A stretch of 64,000 nt of DNA from Megalobrama amblycephala (taxonomy: Eukaryota > Chordata > Actinopteri > Cypriniformes > Xenocyprididae). A model generated the notes under the pieces. It was not told where the DNA came from. It was given only the letters and a program-made list of their open reading frames with translations, and ran no database searches. A program made the position numbers and the translations under genes. The DNA lies in NCBI RefSeq assembly GCF_018812025.1, contig NC_063057.1, forward strand, positions 16,901,138 to 16,965,137. Direction: 5' to 3'. Below are positions 12,279 through 24,164 of the stretch, one piece after another. The stretch's first letter is position 1. Each line of letters starts with the position of its first letter.

Positions 12279-14706
12279 CAAGATGTAATATAAGTCTCTG
12301 GTGTCCCCAGAATGTGTCTGAGGTTTCAGCTCAAAATACCCCACAGATCATTTATTATACCTTGTCAAATTTGCCCCTATTTGGATGTGAACAAAAACAT
12401 GCCGTTTTTGTGTATCTCTTTAAATGCAACTGAGCTGCTGCTCCCAGCCCACTTTCCAAAAGAGGGTGGAGCTTTAACAGCTCATGCTTCGGTTGCTCAA
12501 CAACAACAAAGCTCTAGAATCTCACACAGCCAAAATTATGATTGTCAGTAACGGTGTTCAGCCTTACATTGATCAAACTGGAGTCAGACACTGATGGAGA
12601 CTGGAACATCTGGACGTTTCTAAATGGTTAGTGGATACATTTATGTAGTTGCTGTGGAGTTGATTCAACACATCGACTAGCATGTGTCGTCATGTTAATC
12701 TTTTGTGCAAATCCAGCATTGAATTGACCCTCTTTTGTGAAGCAGTCCAGCGTAAAGCGACGGCATGGGAACAACACTCTACTACAACAACTCTTCATCT
12801 TCTCTAAAGCATCCCAACATGGCCTCACCACCTTTGTTGTATGTTCTTGGGGGCATGGTTTGTCAATTTTAGCGTTTGTGATGTTACTAACCCAGGACGA
12901 AGCTTGTTGTAATCCCTACCAGCCATTTGTTGTAGTCCTTAAAAAGTGATTTCTGTAAAAGAAAATATTTCCCTTTGCATAACTTTGAGCGTCGTAAAAA
13001 AAGTTTAAACATTTATATTTAGGATACATAGGTCCACAAAGGTCAAAGTGCAAAAGGTTGAAGAAACACAAAGTTTCAGCATTTACCAGCAGTTAACTAG
13101 TCAAAACTTGACCCCTTGGATCCACACATATATGAGACCTCAACATGCAACCATAAAATCATACAAATTCCAAGTGCAGAGGAAAGCCTGCAGGTAACCA
13201 AAAACAATCTACACTGATGAGTTTTTGGCATACTGCCCTGTGTGTCGTAAAGTCAATAACCTCTTGAACTGCTGAAGATCTTTCATATGTGCTGTAGCAC
13301 ATTTCACAGCCACTAGTGCTGTCAGTCTTTTCCTTTTTCTGATAGAAAAAAATGGCTTCTACAAACAAACACTAGAAACATCAGAAGGAGCTGTGCCAGG
13401 AAAACAGATCCCCAAGTACCTGCCACTGAAAAATGGGGATCATTTTCAACTCAAACCATCAGCTGAATTTGACTCTTAAACATTCAAACTGCTTCAAGAA
13501 ATTTCCCAGCCTACATGATCAAATCACATAAAACCAAGAAAGAGAGCTGAGGCAAACAGGAGGAAATGCATCTGAAAAACGAATCATTTCAGAAAATAAG
13601 AAAAAAACAGTGGTTTTCTGTCCGAAATCCCTTATAGGGAGAAAGCGAGAGAGAAAAAAAAAAAATTGCAAAAGTAAAAAATAGAGGAAGGAAAAGACAA
13701 GCGACACACTCAGGAACAAATGACCAAATTAATTGAAATATCTCCAATGACGATATGCACAATTAAGCACAGTGGGGGTGGATGGTGTTTGTTCTCCATT
13801 GGGGAAAGTAGAGACAAATAGATGGAAGGATGGAGGGATGCAGAAATAGATGGGCGTCCATCTTCTCCGTTTTCAGGGTAAATAATTAGACCTGATGGTG
13901 AGAGGACAGAAATAAACTCCTCAGAAATAACACCAATCAGTCAGCGGCTTGTTCTGAGCGATATGGAGGAAGGTTGAGGTCGAGGTTGGGAGGACACTGA
14001 TGTCAGTCACGAAGAAATTGAGCGACCACAAGAAAGTGACAGTCTCTTTATGTAGTCTAATGAAGCTTGAACGTTTGTGCACTCCATATACAGAAACTTG
14101 CGATGTTCCCATGTTGTGTGCAACTCAAGCAAATGGTCAAAATCCCACCCTCCATTGATCCAGAAAAGATTTGATTTGTTGAAATAAGCTTGGTTATTTT
14201 TTTGGCATCCAATTAGAGATTCTAAAATGTAGCTTTTTGATAAAGATGTATAAAATAAAATTGTGTACATAATGCTGGAATATCTGAAAAACATTTACTT
14301 TCTATTATAATAAAACAGTAATGTCAAATTAAGTTAACATTTATTTAGTTTTTATATTTAAATTTTTAAAGCAATGCTTTTCTCTGAACCATTTTACAGA
14401 CATCTTAGCACCCCTATTGCAGCCCCTGGGGTGTCTCCAAACAGTTTGAAAAATACTAATTCAATTTTAAATTAAAATTGAAGCCACAAACAGTCAGTGA
14501 TTTAGTCAAATATTATCTTAGTGGATTACTAAGATAACTGGATAAGCTAAAGTAACAGGTTAACCTGCCAAGCTACTAGTTACTAATTATGCTTTCAGTG
14601 TAAGATAAGGTGGTACTACTTCACAATAGGATTCTATCCATTATTAACAGTTAATCGATAAATAACGAGGTATTCATTTTTGACAGCATGTATTAAACTT
14701 TGTTTG

Positions 14707-15243
14707 TTAAAGGATTAGTTCACTTTCTAATGAAAATTACCCTAAGCTTCTCACTCACTCTCAAGCCATTCTAGGTGTATACGACTTTCTTCTTTCTGAT
14801 GAACATGATCGGAGATATATTAGTAAATATCCTGACGCATCCGAGCTTTATAATGGCAGAGAGTGGGATCAACGAGTATGAGCTGAAGAAAGTGCCTCCA
14901 TCCACATCCATCCATCATAAACGTACTCCACACGGCTACGGGGGGTTAATAAAGGCCTTCTGAAGCAAAGCAATGCGTTTGTGTAAAACAAATATCCATA
15001 TTTAACAAGTTATGAAGTAAAATATCTAGCTTCCGTGAGACCGCTTTCTGTATTCTACTTACGAAGAAATTGTAAAACTCTTACCGTTCAAAACACTTAT
15101 GCTACATCCTACGCCTTCCCTATTCAACTTACAAAAAAAAAACCTTAACTGACTTGATGCAAGTTCCGTTTTTTTTTTTCCCCTCACCATTCTGGCAGAA
15201 GCTAAATATTTTACTTCACAACTTGTTAAATGTGTTTTTTTTC

Positions 15244-15276
<33 letters not shown>

Positions 15277-15507
15277 AACATCAATTTGTGTGGAATGTTT
15301 ATGATGGATGTGGATGGAGGCACTTTCTTCAGCTCATACTCATTGATCCTCGCTCACTGCCATTATAAAGCTCGGATGCGTCAGGATATTTATTAATAGA
15401 TCTCCGATTGTGTTCATCAGAAAGAAGAAAGTCATATACACCTAGGATGGCTTGAGGATGAGCAAAGCTTAGGGTAATTTTCATTTGAAAGTGAACTAAT
15501 CCTTTAA
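14707..15507. mobile_element. 801-bp foldback element with ~210-bp arms and TTAA ends
   Basis: It is bounded by TTAA (14707-14710 and 15504-15507). Left arm 14711-14922 and right arm about 15297-15503 are inverted matches (AGGATTAGTTCACTTTC at the tips, catccacatccatccatcat near the loop, a 4-bp repeat-unit difference). The loop contains T-runs, including T28 at 15244-15271. It is non-coding. Confidence 0.8.
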
Positions 15508-15543
15508 ATTACAAATTTTGACTTTAAAATTTTATTAATTCAA

Positions 15544-15970
15544 TACCGTTCAAAATACCCCAAAGTTTGGGTTCGGTAGGATTTAAAAAAAATAAATACT
15601 TATTCAGCAAGGACACATTAAAATTATCAAAAGAGACATTAATGGTATTTATAATGTTACAAAATTTAATAATCATTTTAAAATAAATTCTGTTGTTTTG
15701 AACTTTCTATTCATCTAAGAATCCTAAAAGAACATGCATCATAGTTTTCACAAAAATATTAATAAGCACAACTGTTTTCAACAACAGTAAAAAATGTAAT
15801 GAGTAATGAGTTTGCCATCACAGGAATACATTTTAAAATATATTTAAACAGAAAAGTTATTTTAATTGTAGTCAATATAACAATATTTCTGTTATTATTG
15901 TATTTTTGATAAAGTAAATGCAGCCTTGTTACTAAAATATTTGCAGACCCCAAACTTCTGAACGGTAGTG
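15544..15970. mobile_element. Second copy of the CAAAAGTTTGGGG dispersed element
   Basis: The left end reads TACCGTTCAAAA with AAAGTTTGGGTTCGGTAGG; the right end is CCCCAAACTTCTGAACGGTA. The interior shows gccatcacaggaatacattt and the cacaactgttttcaacaaca stretch typical of this family. It lies only 37 bp from the foldback element. Confidence 0.7.
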
Positions 15971-16605
15971 AAAATTCTGAAATGAACAATGTTTTTAAAA
16001 AGTTAAAAGTTACTGAAACTAACATAAAGACCCTAAATCACAAAAACCTATATAAAAATGTCAAAAGGTGAAGGATTTGCCAACACACACGCAAATGTGC
16101 TAGTGAGAATGGCAATTGGCTACATGCAGAGTGCTGATTAAAGGTCAAAGGTCACAGATGCTCCACCAACTTCCCTGATGTGCAGCTGAAATGGCTGTAT
16201 CTGCCCAGATACTTTCACACAAGCATGTCCACATATATGTTCCACACAGAGAGGGCAAGGAAACTCAAGAGGAAGAACAGATGCTGAGTAACAAGACCTC
16301 ACAGCCAGCGAATGTGACACTTAACCTTCTATCAGATTGAGCCCTTCAGATCCTCATCTTGCCTTTGGGAGGTCAGAGGGATAGACAAAACGGCAGCACA
16401 AAGTTCAGCTTTCCAGACCTGCTAGAAAACACCAGCCTCCACAGGTCAGAGGGGAAGGACAGAAGGTATTCGATCTCAAAACTCCACTAGTACAGCATCT
16501 TGAGAAGAAAAAAACCCTTTCTACAAAAATCAACTCACCGTCAAGCTTCAGGCAAGGAAATGTGAAGAGATACTTTTATGTGGTGCACGAAGAGTGTATG
16601 AATTA

Positions 16606-17007
16606 TTAAAGGAAATTTTTCTTATAAAAATGAAATTCTGTCATCATTTACTCACTCATGCCTCTCAAAATCTGTATGACTTTCACCCATGGAACACAAA
16701 ACCTGTTAATTATAGTAGAATGTCTAAGGAGTTTTTTCCACATTGAACAGTGACAATGGTTGGCAAGCAAGATTTCAAGACAATTTTTGGTGAATAGCTT
16801 TCCAGTCCACCAATGGCCTCAGAAGTAATATAGCAAGATGTATGGAGCACTTTCATGGTGCTTTTTTTTTTTGGAGCTTCACAGCCCTTCACAGACCAGT
16901 GGTCAGCTGGTCACTGACCACTTTTATAGTATAAATGAGAGCAATGGCAAGAGAACGAGAAAATGACGACAGAATTTTTATTCTTTTTAGGTGAACTGTT
17001 CCTTGAA
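16606..17007. mobile_element. TTAA-type MITE 128 bp beyond the e11 donor
   Basis: The left end TTAAAGGAAATTTTT runs into gaaattctgtcatcatttac; the right end gacagaatttttattct, aggtgaactgttcctt is the inverted counterpart. The right flank is TTGA instead of TTAA, a likely later mutation. It belongs to the same broad family as 45520-47320 and 58086-58881. Confidence 0.65.
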
Positions 17008-17134
17008 GTTTCAAAGAACCGAACAAAACAAAGCATTAGACTGGTGGTGCAACAGCGGTCAGCTGCCACATTGTGGTCGTTATGTGGTCACAGATGGTGG
17101 CGTAGTTGACAGGCCGGGGCCGACTGACACTTAC

Positions 17135-17276
17135 CAGCGAGCAGGAAGGTGATGAGACATGTCTCTTTGGGCATGTAGAGCTTGAGTCTAGAGCCACTAA
17201 ACACGTACTCCACCACGGCTTCCGAGCGGCCCGCTCTCTGCAGGAATGGCAAGAACTGTTTCGCTTTCTGTGTCTC
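17135..17276 (-). CDS. snd1: snd1 in-window exon e11 (start of SN domain 4), last exon in the window
   Basis: 142 nt: 47 codons plus one G. It reads [18 protein letters not shown] then [20 protein letters not shown] and TCLITFLLA. It matches human about 510-556 ([16 protein letters not shown]). [18 protein letters not shown] forms the first strands of the fourth SN fold. The acceptor is GCACAG and the donor is G|GTAAGT. The following exon should begin with the rest of a Gly codon followed by IECPRG, but it was not found between 17134 and 1. The 27-bp minisatellite starts 96 nt upstream of the acceptor. Confidence 0.97.
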
Positions 17277-17371
17277 CTGTGCAAGAGAAGTGAGAGAGGA
17301 AGAAGAAAAAAAACATCAATAATTGAACTTGTGTTTAAACAACATATGAAAAGAAGCATTTACAAATTTAT

Positions 17372-18170
17372 TTGTTACATTTCTCTGATTTTTCCGCTTG
17401 TTACGCTTCGCTGTTTTTTGTGCTTGTTTTGCACTTGTTACACCTGGTTGATTTTTGCGCTTGTTACGCCTTGGTTGATTTTTGCGCTTGTTACGCCTTG
17501 GTTGATTTTTGCACTTGTTACACCTTGGTTGATTTTTGCACTTGTTACACCTTGGTTGATTTTTGCCTTGTTACACTTGGCTGATTTTTGCGCTTGTTAC
17601 ATCTGGTTGATTTTTGCCTTGTTACACTTGGCTGATTTTTGCCTTGTTACACTTGGCTGATTTTTATGCTTGTTACACCTGGTTGATTTTTGCCTTGTTA
17701 CACTTGGCTGATTTTTGCACTCGTTACACCTGGCTGATTTTTGCACTCGTTACACCTTGGCTGATTTTTGCGCTCGTTACACCTTGGTTGATTTTTGCGC
17801 TTGTTACACCTTGGCTGATTTTTGCCTTGTTACACCTGGCTGATTTTTGCCTTGTTACACTTGGCTGATTTTTGCGCTTGTTACACCTGGTTGATTTTTG
17901 CGCTTGTTACACCTGGTTGATTTTTGCGCTTGTTACACCTTGGTTGATTTTTGCGCTTGTTACACCTTGGTTGATTTTTGCGCTTGTTACACCTTGGTTG
18001 ATTTTTGCGCTTGTTACACTTGGCTGATTTTTGCGCTCGTTACACCTTGGTTGATTTTTGCGCTTGTTACACTTCGCTGATTTTTGTGATTGATACACTG
18101 TTGTTTTTTGCACTTGTTGCACTTTGCTGTTTTTGTATGCGTTACATTTTGCTGTTTTTTGTGTTTGTTA
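17372..18170. repeat. 27-bp minisatellite, about 29 units
   Basis: The unit is close to TTGTTACACCTTGGTTGATT plus TTTGCGC. Variants have GCAC or GCC instead of GCGC and CTGA instead of TTGA; the GCC variant shortens the unit to about 25 bp. Outer units at both ends are clearly more diverged than the centre, the pattern of unequal crossing over. Because 27 is a multiple of three, long repeat ORFs (FCACYTLVD-type) appear on both strands and are not genes. Confidence 0.95.
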
Positions 18171-19131
18171 GACACTATTTAGACTTCACTATCAACTTCT
18201 TAAGGGCCTGAAAATGCAAACTTAGCAAGACTGGTTTCAAAGTTTTTGAAAACAATGCCATTATTGTCTCCATGTAAACTACAAAAACGTGAATTTGTGA
18301 AAACGTGTATTATGTCTTCAGTCTATAGGCACTTTTTTTCTTTATAAAGTGACATTAATTACTGGCCTGACATTCATAATACAGCGTTTTTAATCGTTTT
18401 CGTGGATTCGTGTGAGCAAGGAACAACGCTGTCGTCTACACGAAAAACGCGTAGGAAAAACTTTTTCATTTTAGTACAACTTTATCACACCGCTTTCTCC
18501 TTTCCAAAGCACTTACGCTTCTGTGGCGTCTGTTGTTGCCATGGAACCATGAACTGTGCTCTCCATGATAACGAAGTTTCAGCAAAAGAAAAATTGATTT
18601 CTAGTCCTTGCATTAGCTCTAAATAAAAACCCGCCCAGTACAGCTATGATCAGCTGTTCGGCTGAGCTTTCGATGTTATTAAGGAAAGGCCGAAGCTCAT
18701 CGGTTGGTCCTTGTCACATGAAAAGTTGAGATGTTTTCATCTCACCGTGGCATAGGCGCTCCTGGAAAAACGAGCACAATGCACCACATGCACGTCGCGA
18801 CTGCGTCACTTCTATTAAGAGCGCATTTGCCTAAATTACAGTAAAAGCGCTCGCAGCTTGCGCGATGTAAACCACCAAAACGCGTCCGATATGCGTCAAA
18901 TGGCATCTTGGACAAATGTGGCTCAGCTATGTGAGCAGAAGCGCTGTCAGGAGTCTGGCAAGAAATATAGTGTACAAATGTATTCAGGGATTGCATTTGT
19001 TCAGTGCAAGATTTTGATGCTATTTAAGCTAAAATAAAGTAAGGGAAAATATTTGCACTAACTGTTAAAACTATGTAATGAAAGAGACACTGCTGCTTAA
19101 ATTTTTTAAGTATGGCAAAAAAAATTTATGC

Positions 19132-19240
19132 AAGGCAATTTTATTTATATAGCACATTTCATACACAATGGTAATTCAATGTGCTTTACATAAAGAAGAA
19201 CCAAATACATAATAAAAATGGAACACATAAGAAATAGAAA
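19132..19240. repeat. Short dispersed fragment (ATTTATATAGCACATTTC motif)
   Basis: The motif caattttatttatatagcac followed by attcaatgtgctttacataa resembles a piece that recurs in many teleost genomes as a retroelement-derived tail. The assignment is from memory of that motif. No ends or target duplication were seen. Confidence 0.35.
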
Positions 19241-21241
19241 TAACAGTAAAAACAGGGAATTCCGCTATCTGGATGGAAGAGTTAGGAAGTTTCAGGGAAT
19301 TTTTTTGTTGTCCGTCAGAGCGAATCTAAATGGATCTATCCATTAGAGCGGATGTAAATTTTAGAAATGAAATTTGAAGTAAATGAGAAATATGCAATAT
19401 GCAAAGGAAATTTTGCACTTTCTTGTGCTTGAATATTAAAATGGCCCTCCAATGAGGTGTCAATCACAGCAATGGCCGTTTAAGACCCCTGATTAAATGC
19501 ATGAATTGTTTTTAAACTATGCCAAAATAATAATATTAATGCAACATTTTAATAAAATTTATAGAACTTTATAAACTATTAGCCCCCTTTTTTTACACCA
19601 AATTTTTAAACAGAATTTTGAAAATGTGCCTTTAGTGGCTAACTCAGTTACATTAGTTTAGATACTTTTGATTTGTAATTCAAATTGGACTAGAAAATGA
19701 CAGGCAAATTGGTGACGCCATAAGCCATTATGGTAGAAGGACAGCTCTATTTTGAGAGTGTCCTGACCAGTGGTGTACTTTTAGAAGTGAGATTGGCCAT
19801 TTTGGTTTGACAGGTGAGGTTTTGGTGTGTAACAGACACTTCAGATTTCACTTTAAATATTGCTGGTTCCTGTGACTCAGTACACCACTGAACGCCCACT
19901 GCATCTAGAAATACAGCTATGACCCACACATAAAGAAAAGGAAACCAAAAGACAAAAAAAAGGAGAAAGAGAAGAAAACAAATACATCCCAAGATAAATG
20001 GTCTTTTCACAGACCCAATCCAAACGACATTACTCTGACTGTCAGTCATATAACGAGGGAATCTTGTTTCTGGATGAGAAATGAGAATGTTACCATTTGA
20101 GAATGACACTTTTTCTCTCACTCTAAATGCCTCCTACACAAACTCTGGTATAAATAACATCCTGAAAAAGTTTACAGACAGCTGTCATACATTTCATTAA
20201 AACCCGAAGAGTTCATTCATGAATGCAAAGATGAGAGAAGAAGAGATAGGAAGGAGATAGTTGAGGAGAGGTGAACTGGAAGTCAGCGGCTGTTAAACGT
20301 CAGTTGTTTCACACACCAAGTAACAAGCCTGTCACCCAGCATACGACATTTACAAGCTAAGTAAAATTTAATCTTCATTTGGTGAGGCACCCAAACAGGG
20401 TTTCGCCTAAAAACAACTTCAGAGTTACGAGCATGATGACTTTATGGGTGGAAAGACTATTTTTAGAAGGGTGTTCATTAATTTAATGGGCAGGGCCGTA
20501 ATGCAGCAATAAATCAGCTGTCATAGGGTGAAGCTTTAACATCAAAGATTCGGGAGAGGATTCTGGAATATAGAAGACATTGGTAAAGCTGTTCAAAATT
20601 CAGAACACAGTCATTGGTCATGCTCAGGCCCAGACAGAATCTTTTTTTTTTTTTTGGCTTTGATTTGGTCGGTGGGATTGATTTAAACAAAAAAAAAAAG
20701 TGTTAAAGTTTAAAGAAAATGCTGCATGCTTATGAGCAGCTGAAAATCAAATTAGCCAAAATATTCACACTGAAAACAAATCATTTAAAAAAAATAAGAA
20801 TATCAAATAAATATGTCAGGTAAAAAAGCAAATAAGCAAAAATATTAGCCAAACTATATAATTAAAGCAAGCAACAGGTGATGTGCTACAGTGAATGTTA
20901 TGCCAGTGTATGAATGACTAAGGCTGGGTAAAAAATATTAACATCCAAAAATGTAATTTTCAGTTTATTTGAAGAGTGTCCATCCTGCAGATATCATTGT
21001 GTTCTGATGAAATCATATTTTACCTCAGTTGTAATTGGCATTGATTGGTTCTTTTCATAAACCGTTTTGAATCAGTCTAAAATATTGCCATGTATAATAT
21101 ACAGAATATTTTTCTTGAGTAAAAACAAAACTAAAACGCATCCAAACAAATGAATCAAACCAAAGCAAATCAAATCAAGAGCTCATTCAGATTCAGTGTG
21201 GGACTGGTTATGCTAAGGGGTCCCCAAACACACAAACTTAC

Positions 21242-21314
21242 CCCTGAAATGTCTGCCACCCTGTGAATGGGCACTTCTTTCTTGCTGTGAAGCCCTTTGC
21301 CGTTCTTGATCGCC
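21242..21314 (-). CDS. snd1: snd1 in-window exon e10 (SN3-SN4 linker)
   Basis: 73 nt, the shortest exon here: one G completing Arg, then 24 codons [18 protein letters not shown] then VADISG. It is identical to human about 486-509. It is the end of SN3 and the basic linker to SN4. The acceptor is TTGCAG and the donor is GGG|GTAAGT. It ends in phase 0. Complete conservation with human in a 24-residue linker is typical of this protein. Confidence 0.97.
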
Positions 21315-22277
21315 CTGCAATGATTCAAGAATTGTGTTACAGTCGAAATGTTCAGAACAGGCCCCAAGAACATAAAACCATTTCTGCCCCAGCCTGAGAA
21401 ACCAACCCTTAAACAAACCCACCCTTTCACCCATCCCTCATGCCACAAAAGAGGCAACAAATCACATTTATAGGCCAGCAGTTCTCCTGCATCACACATG
21501 GGAATAGATATGGTGTCTTGTGTGCGTCTGAGTGCTCGATCAGTGTAATAGCGGTTGCTGAGTGGTGAAGCCTGCAGATTACAGCAGATACAGAAGGAAT
21601 GAGAGACGTGTCTTAGGCCTCTTTAAGGCAGATGTAACTGTAGCTGTAACGTCCCTGGTGTCCAATCACATTCGGTGAGGAAGAGAGGAAGAGAGAAAGC
21701 GTTCATCCAGAGGTTGATTTCTCAGAGGATGTAGGGTAACGACCAGCAATCTATGCTAAAAATAAATTTGAGGCCCACAAACCTCCCATCTCCGCTGGCT
21801 CCACGGGGAAGCATTACCCAGAGAGAGCGAAGGACAGGAAAATAGAGGAGATGTGTATGAATGCATGTGCACTTGAGAGCAACACCAAAAGTGAAGAATA
21901 GAAATAGGAAAGAAAGAGCAGCAGATAAGAAGCAAGTCTCTTTCTCTCGAGAGTCAGCCCATCTATCGCCGACCACAAGATCCGAATCTCTTTCAGTGCA
22001 ATAAACCACCCTTCAAACCTCTGCACCGCAAATCTATATAATTGTAATCATAGACAAAGAATAAGAGCCATGCTTTAGTGCTGGTGGTTAAGGTTTGAGC
22101 TCTGAGACTGATATTGCCCCCATGAAAGGAAAGCTAACCAGACAAGCCATGACTAACTGCAAAGAACAAAATGGCTCCATTTCACAGACGGCTTCTCCTT
22201 CGCAATGTGCGGGAATATGGCCCATATTCGCTCACCGGTGGTTTTTTTTTTTTTTTTTTTTTAGAGTTCTGACTTAC
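21315..22277 (-). other. snd1 intron e9-e10 (963 nt)
   Basis: An ordinary intron. A T-run (about 22242-22262) lies just downstream of the e9 donor in transcript order. I see no gene or mobile element with ends. Confidence 0.85.
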
Positions 22278-22388
22278 CTTGCCTCTGCGGCCAGGAGCTC
22301 GTCATAATGGGAAGATCTTTGATCGTCGTCCTGACGATATCTGATCACTGTGGCGAGACCTTTACTGACCAGAGCCTCAGCAATGTTT
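22278..22388 (-). CDS. snd1: snd1 in-window exon e9 (SN domain 3, C-terminal part)
   Basis: 111 nt: one base completing Ile, 36 codons, then AG of an Arg codon. It reads [20 protein letters not shown] then [16 protein letters not shown], identical to human about 449-484. [12 protein letters not shown] is the diagnostic helix of SN folds. The acceptor is CTGTAG (a TAG acceptor, the only one among the eleven). The donor is AG|GTAAGT (full consensus). A TTAA-flanked mobile element ends only 67 nt upstream of this acceptor. Confidence 0.97.
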
Positions 22389-22455
22389 CTACAGAGAGAG
22401 CAAAACAGAATCAGATGTTGGTATGAAATTTATGATTTTATTCAGAAAGGGCACA

Positions 22456-23218
22456 TTAAAGGTGCCCTAGATTCAAAAATTGAATTTACCTCGGCATAGT
22501 TAAATAACAAGAGTTCAGTACATGGAAATGACATACAGTGAGTCTCAAACTCCATTGTTTCCTCCTTCTTATATAAATCTCATTTGTTTAAAAGACCTCC
22601 GAAGAACAGGCGAATCTCAACATAACACCGACTGTTACGTAACAGTCGGGGTGTACGCCCCCAATATTTGCATATGCCAGCCCATGTTCCCAACATTATG
22701 AAAGGCATTAGAATATACTGTTAAATGTGGTTAAAGTTACCATTGTTTCTTACTGTATTCACAGAGACAAGAGCCGTCGCTATTTTCATTTTTAAACACT
22801 TGCAGTCTGTATAATTCATAAACACAACTTCATTCTTTATAAATCTCTCCAACAGTGTAGCATTAGCCGTTAGCCACGGAGCATAGCCTCAAACTCAATC
22901 AAAATAAACACTGTACTTACGCGATTAGACATGCTGCATGACGAACACTTTGTAAAGATCCATTTTGAGGGTTATATTAGCTGTTTGAACTTTTTTTATG
23001 TTGTTTAAGGCGAGCGCGAGCTCTTGGGGCGTGGAGCACCAGATTTAAAGGGCCACACACCCTGAATCGGCTCATTTCTAATTATGCCCCAAAATAGGCA
23101 GTTAAAAAAATTTATTAAAAAAAATCTATGGGGTATTTTGAGCTGAAACTTCACAGACACAGTCAGGGGACAGCTTAGACTTATATTACATCTTTTAAAA
23201 GTTCTAGGGCACCTTTAA
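22456..23218. mobile_element. 763-bp TTAA-flanked MITE next to exon e9
   Basis: The 16-bp terminal inverted repeats TTAAAGGTGCCCTAGA and TCTAGGGCACCTTTAA are perfect, including the TTAA at each edge (22456-22459, 23215-23218). The interior has gcgagcgcgagctcttgggg and the cagctcaaaataccccat (complement) motif shared with 12275 onward. No transposase is encoded. It ends 67 nt from the e9 acceptor. Confidence 0.85.
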
Positions 23219-23560
23219 ATGAATAAAATGACATTAAAGACATTATAATGTCACACAGATTTCAATGGGTAGCAAATGCTGTTCTTTTGAACCTCCTATT
23301 CAAAGAATACCAAAAAATATAAAGCAGCACTACCATTCTGAACACTGATGATAATAAGAAATATTTCTTAAGGACCAAATCAGCATATTAGCATCATGTG
23401 ATACTGATGAATGGAGTAATGGCAACTGAAATTCTAGTTTTGCCATCACAGGAATAAACGTACATTTTAAAATGCATTGAAGAAAAAAAACAAAAAAAAC
23501 GTTATTTTAAATTGTAATATTTCACAATATTACTGTTTTACTGTATTTTTGACTTTGGGT
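23219..23560. repeat. Partial copy of the dispersed CAAAAGTTTGGGG family
   Basis: It contains agacattataatgtcacaca, tgttcttttgaacctcctat, gccatcacaggaataaacg and cacaatattactgttttact, internal parts of the family, without the terminal sequences. It directly abuts the TTAA element. Confidence 0.6.
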
Positions 23561-24118
23561 TCTCCCTCAGTTGAAAATTGAGATTTTTTTCTTTTTGAAT
23601 CACTCACTTTATATTAAAACTATAATTTTTTGGGGGGATAGTCTATATTATATAGATTGGAATTTGCACATTGTTTGAAATAGCATTGAGTAAGACCTAA
23701 TTTGCAGAACAGAGCCATAATTGATGACAACAAGCGAGACTGGTGCCCTGCAAGCAAAGTGGCAAATGCATTTCTCATTGCCATTTTTCAACACAGATAT
23801 TGCCTTTGGTGAGCAGCTCACATTCCCCCATTGGAGAGCACAGCAAATGTGCAACAGCCATTCTGTGTCAAGTTCTGGTAATAAAACCAAAAGGGCAAAA
23901 ACACACACGCACACAAAAAAAAAGCAAACAATGCTTTTTATTTTGGTGCTTTTCTGGAGTAGTAGGAGAGTGGTAAACAGTTTCTGCTAGTACTCAATGG
24001 GGTCCTCACTTTGATAAACACAAACATACCATAGTTCAGAGCTAAAAAATACAATGTGAAAAAGAACTAGCGATGGCTGTTTAGGTCAAGTATTCAAACC
24101 AAAAAACATGTACACTGA

Positions 24119-24119
<1 letters not shown>

Positions 24120-24163
<44 letters not shown>
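24120..24163. repeat. A44 homopolymer
   Basis: 44 consecutive A residues, read as poly-U in the snd1 transcript. No retrogene or SINE body was recognised on its left, and no target duplication. Confidence 0.95.

Positions 24164-24164
<1 letters not shown>

Larger units (their letters stand above)
11144..12950. mobile_element. Host repeat (TTAAAGGGCACC family) split by a younger insertion
   Basis: The left piece is 11144-11172 (ttaaagggcacctttaatgc). The right piece starts at 12275 with ttaacaagatgtaatataag and includes cagctcaaaataccccacag. That right piece is the inverted counterpart of the right end of the element at 22456-23218. Between the two sits the 11169-12278 insertion. The true right end of the host was not identified; 12950 is an estimate. 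Confidence 0.6.
17277..21241 (-). other. snd1 intron e10-e11 (3,965 nt)
   Basis: The feature of note is the 27-bp minisatellite (17372-18170). A short dispersed motif beginning GCAATTTTATTTATATAGCA lies at about 19132-19240. Repeat-like sequence with many CpGs is present at 18230-18970, but its ends could not be defined. From 19250 to 21240 I see only intron, including an imperfect T/A-run pair near 20641-20700. Confidence 0.8.

Noticed and set aside
17372..18170. Possible CRISPR-like array of direct repeats
   Set aside because: Units are contiguous with no unique spacers and the DNA is vertebrate; it is a minisatellite.
17106..18211. Repeat proteins with FCACYTLVD or VTSAKINQG units, up to 184 residues
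   Set aside because: The 27-bp minisatellite is open in several frames on both strands. The longest frame also reads backwards through snd1 exon e11.
24120..24163. A44 run as the tail of a processed retrogene
   Set aside because: No coding or SINE body precedes it and no target duplication was seen; it is treated as a homopolymer.
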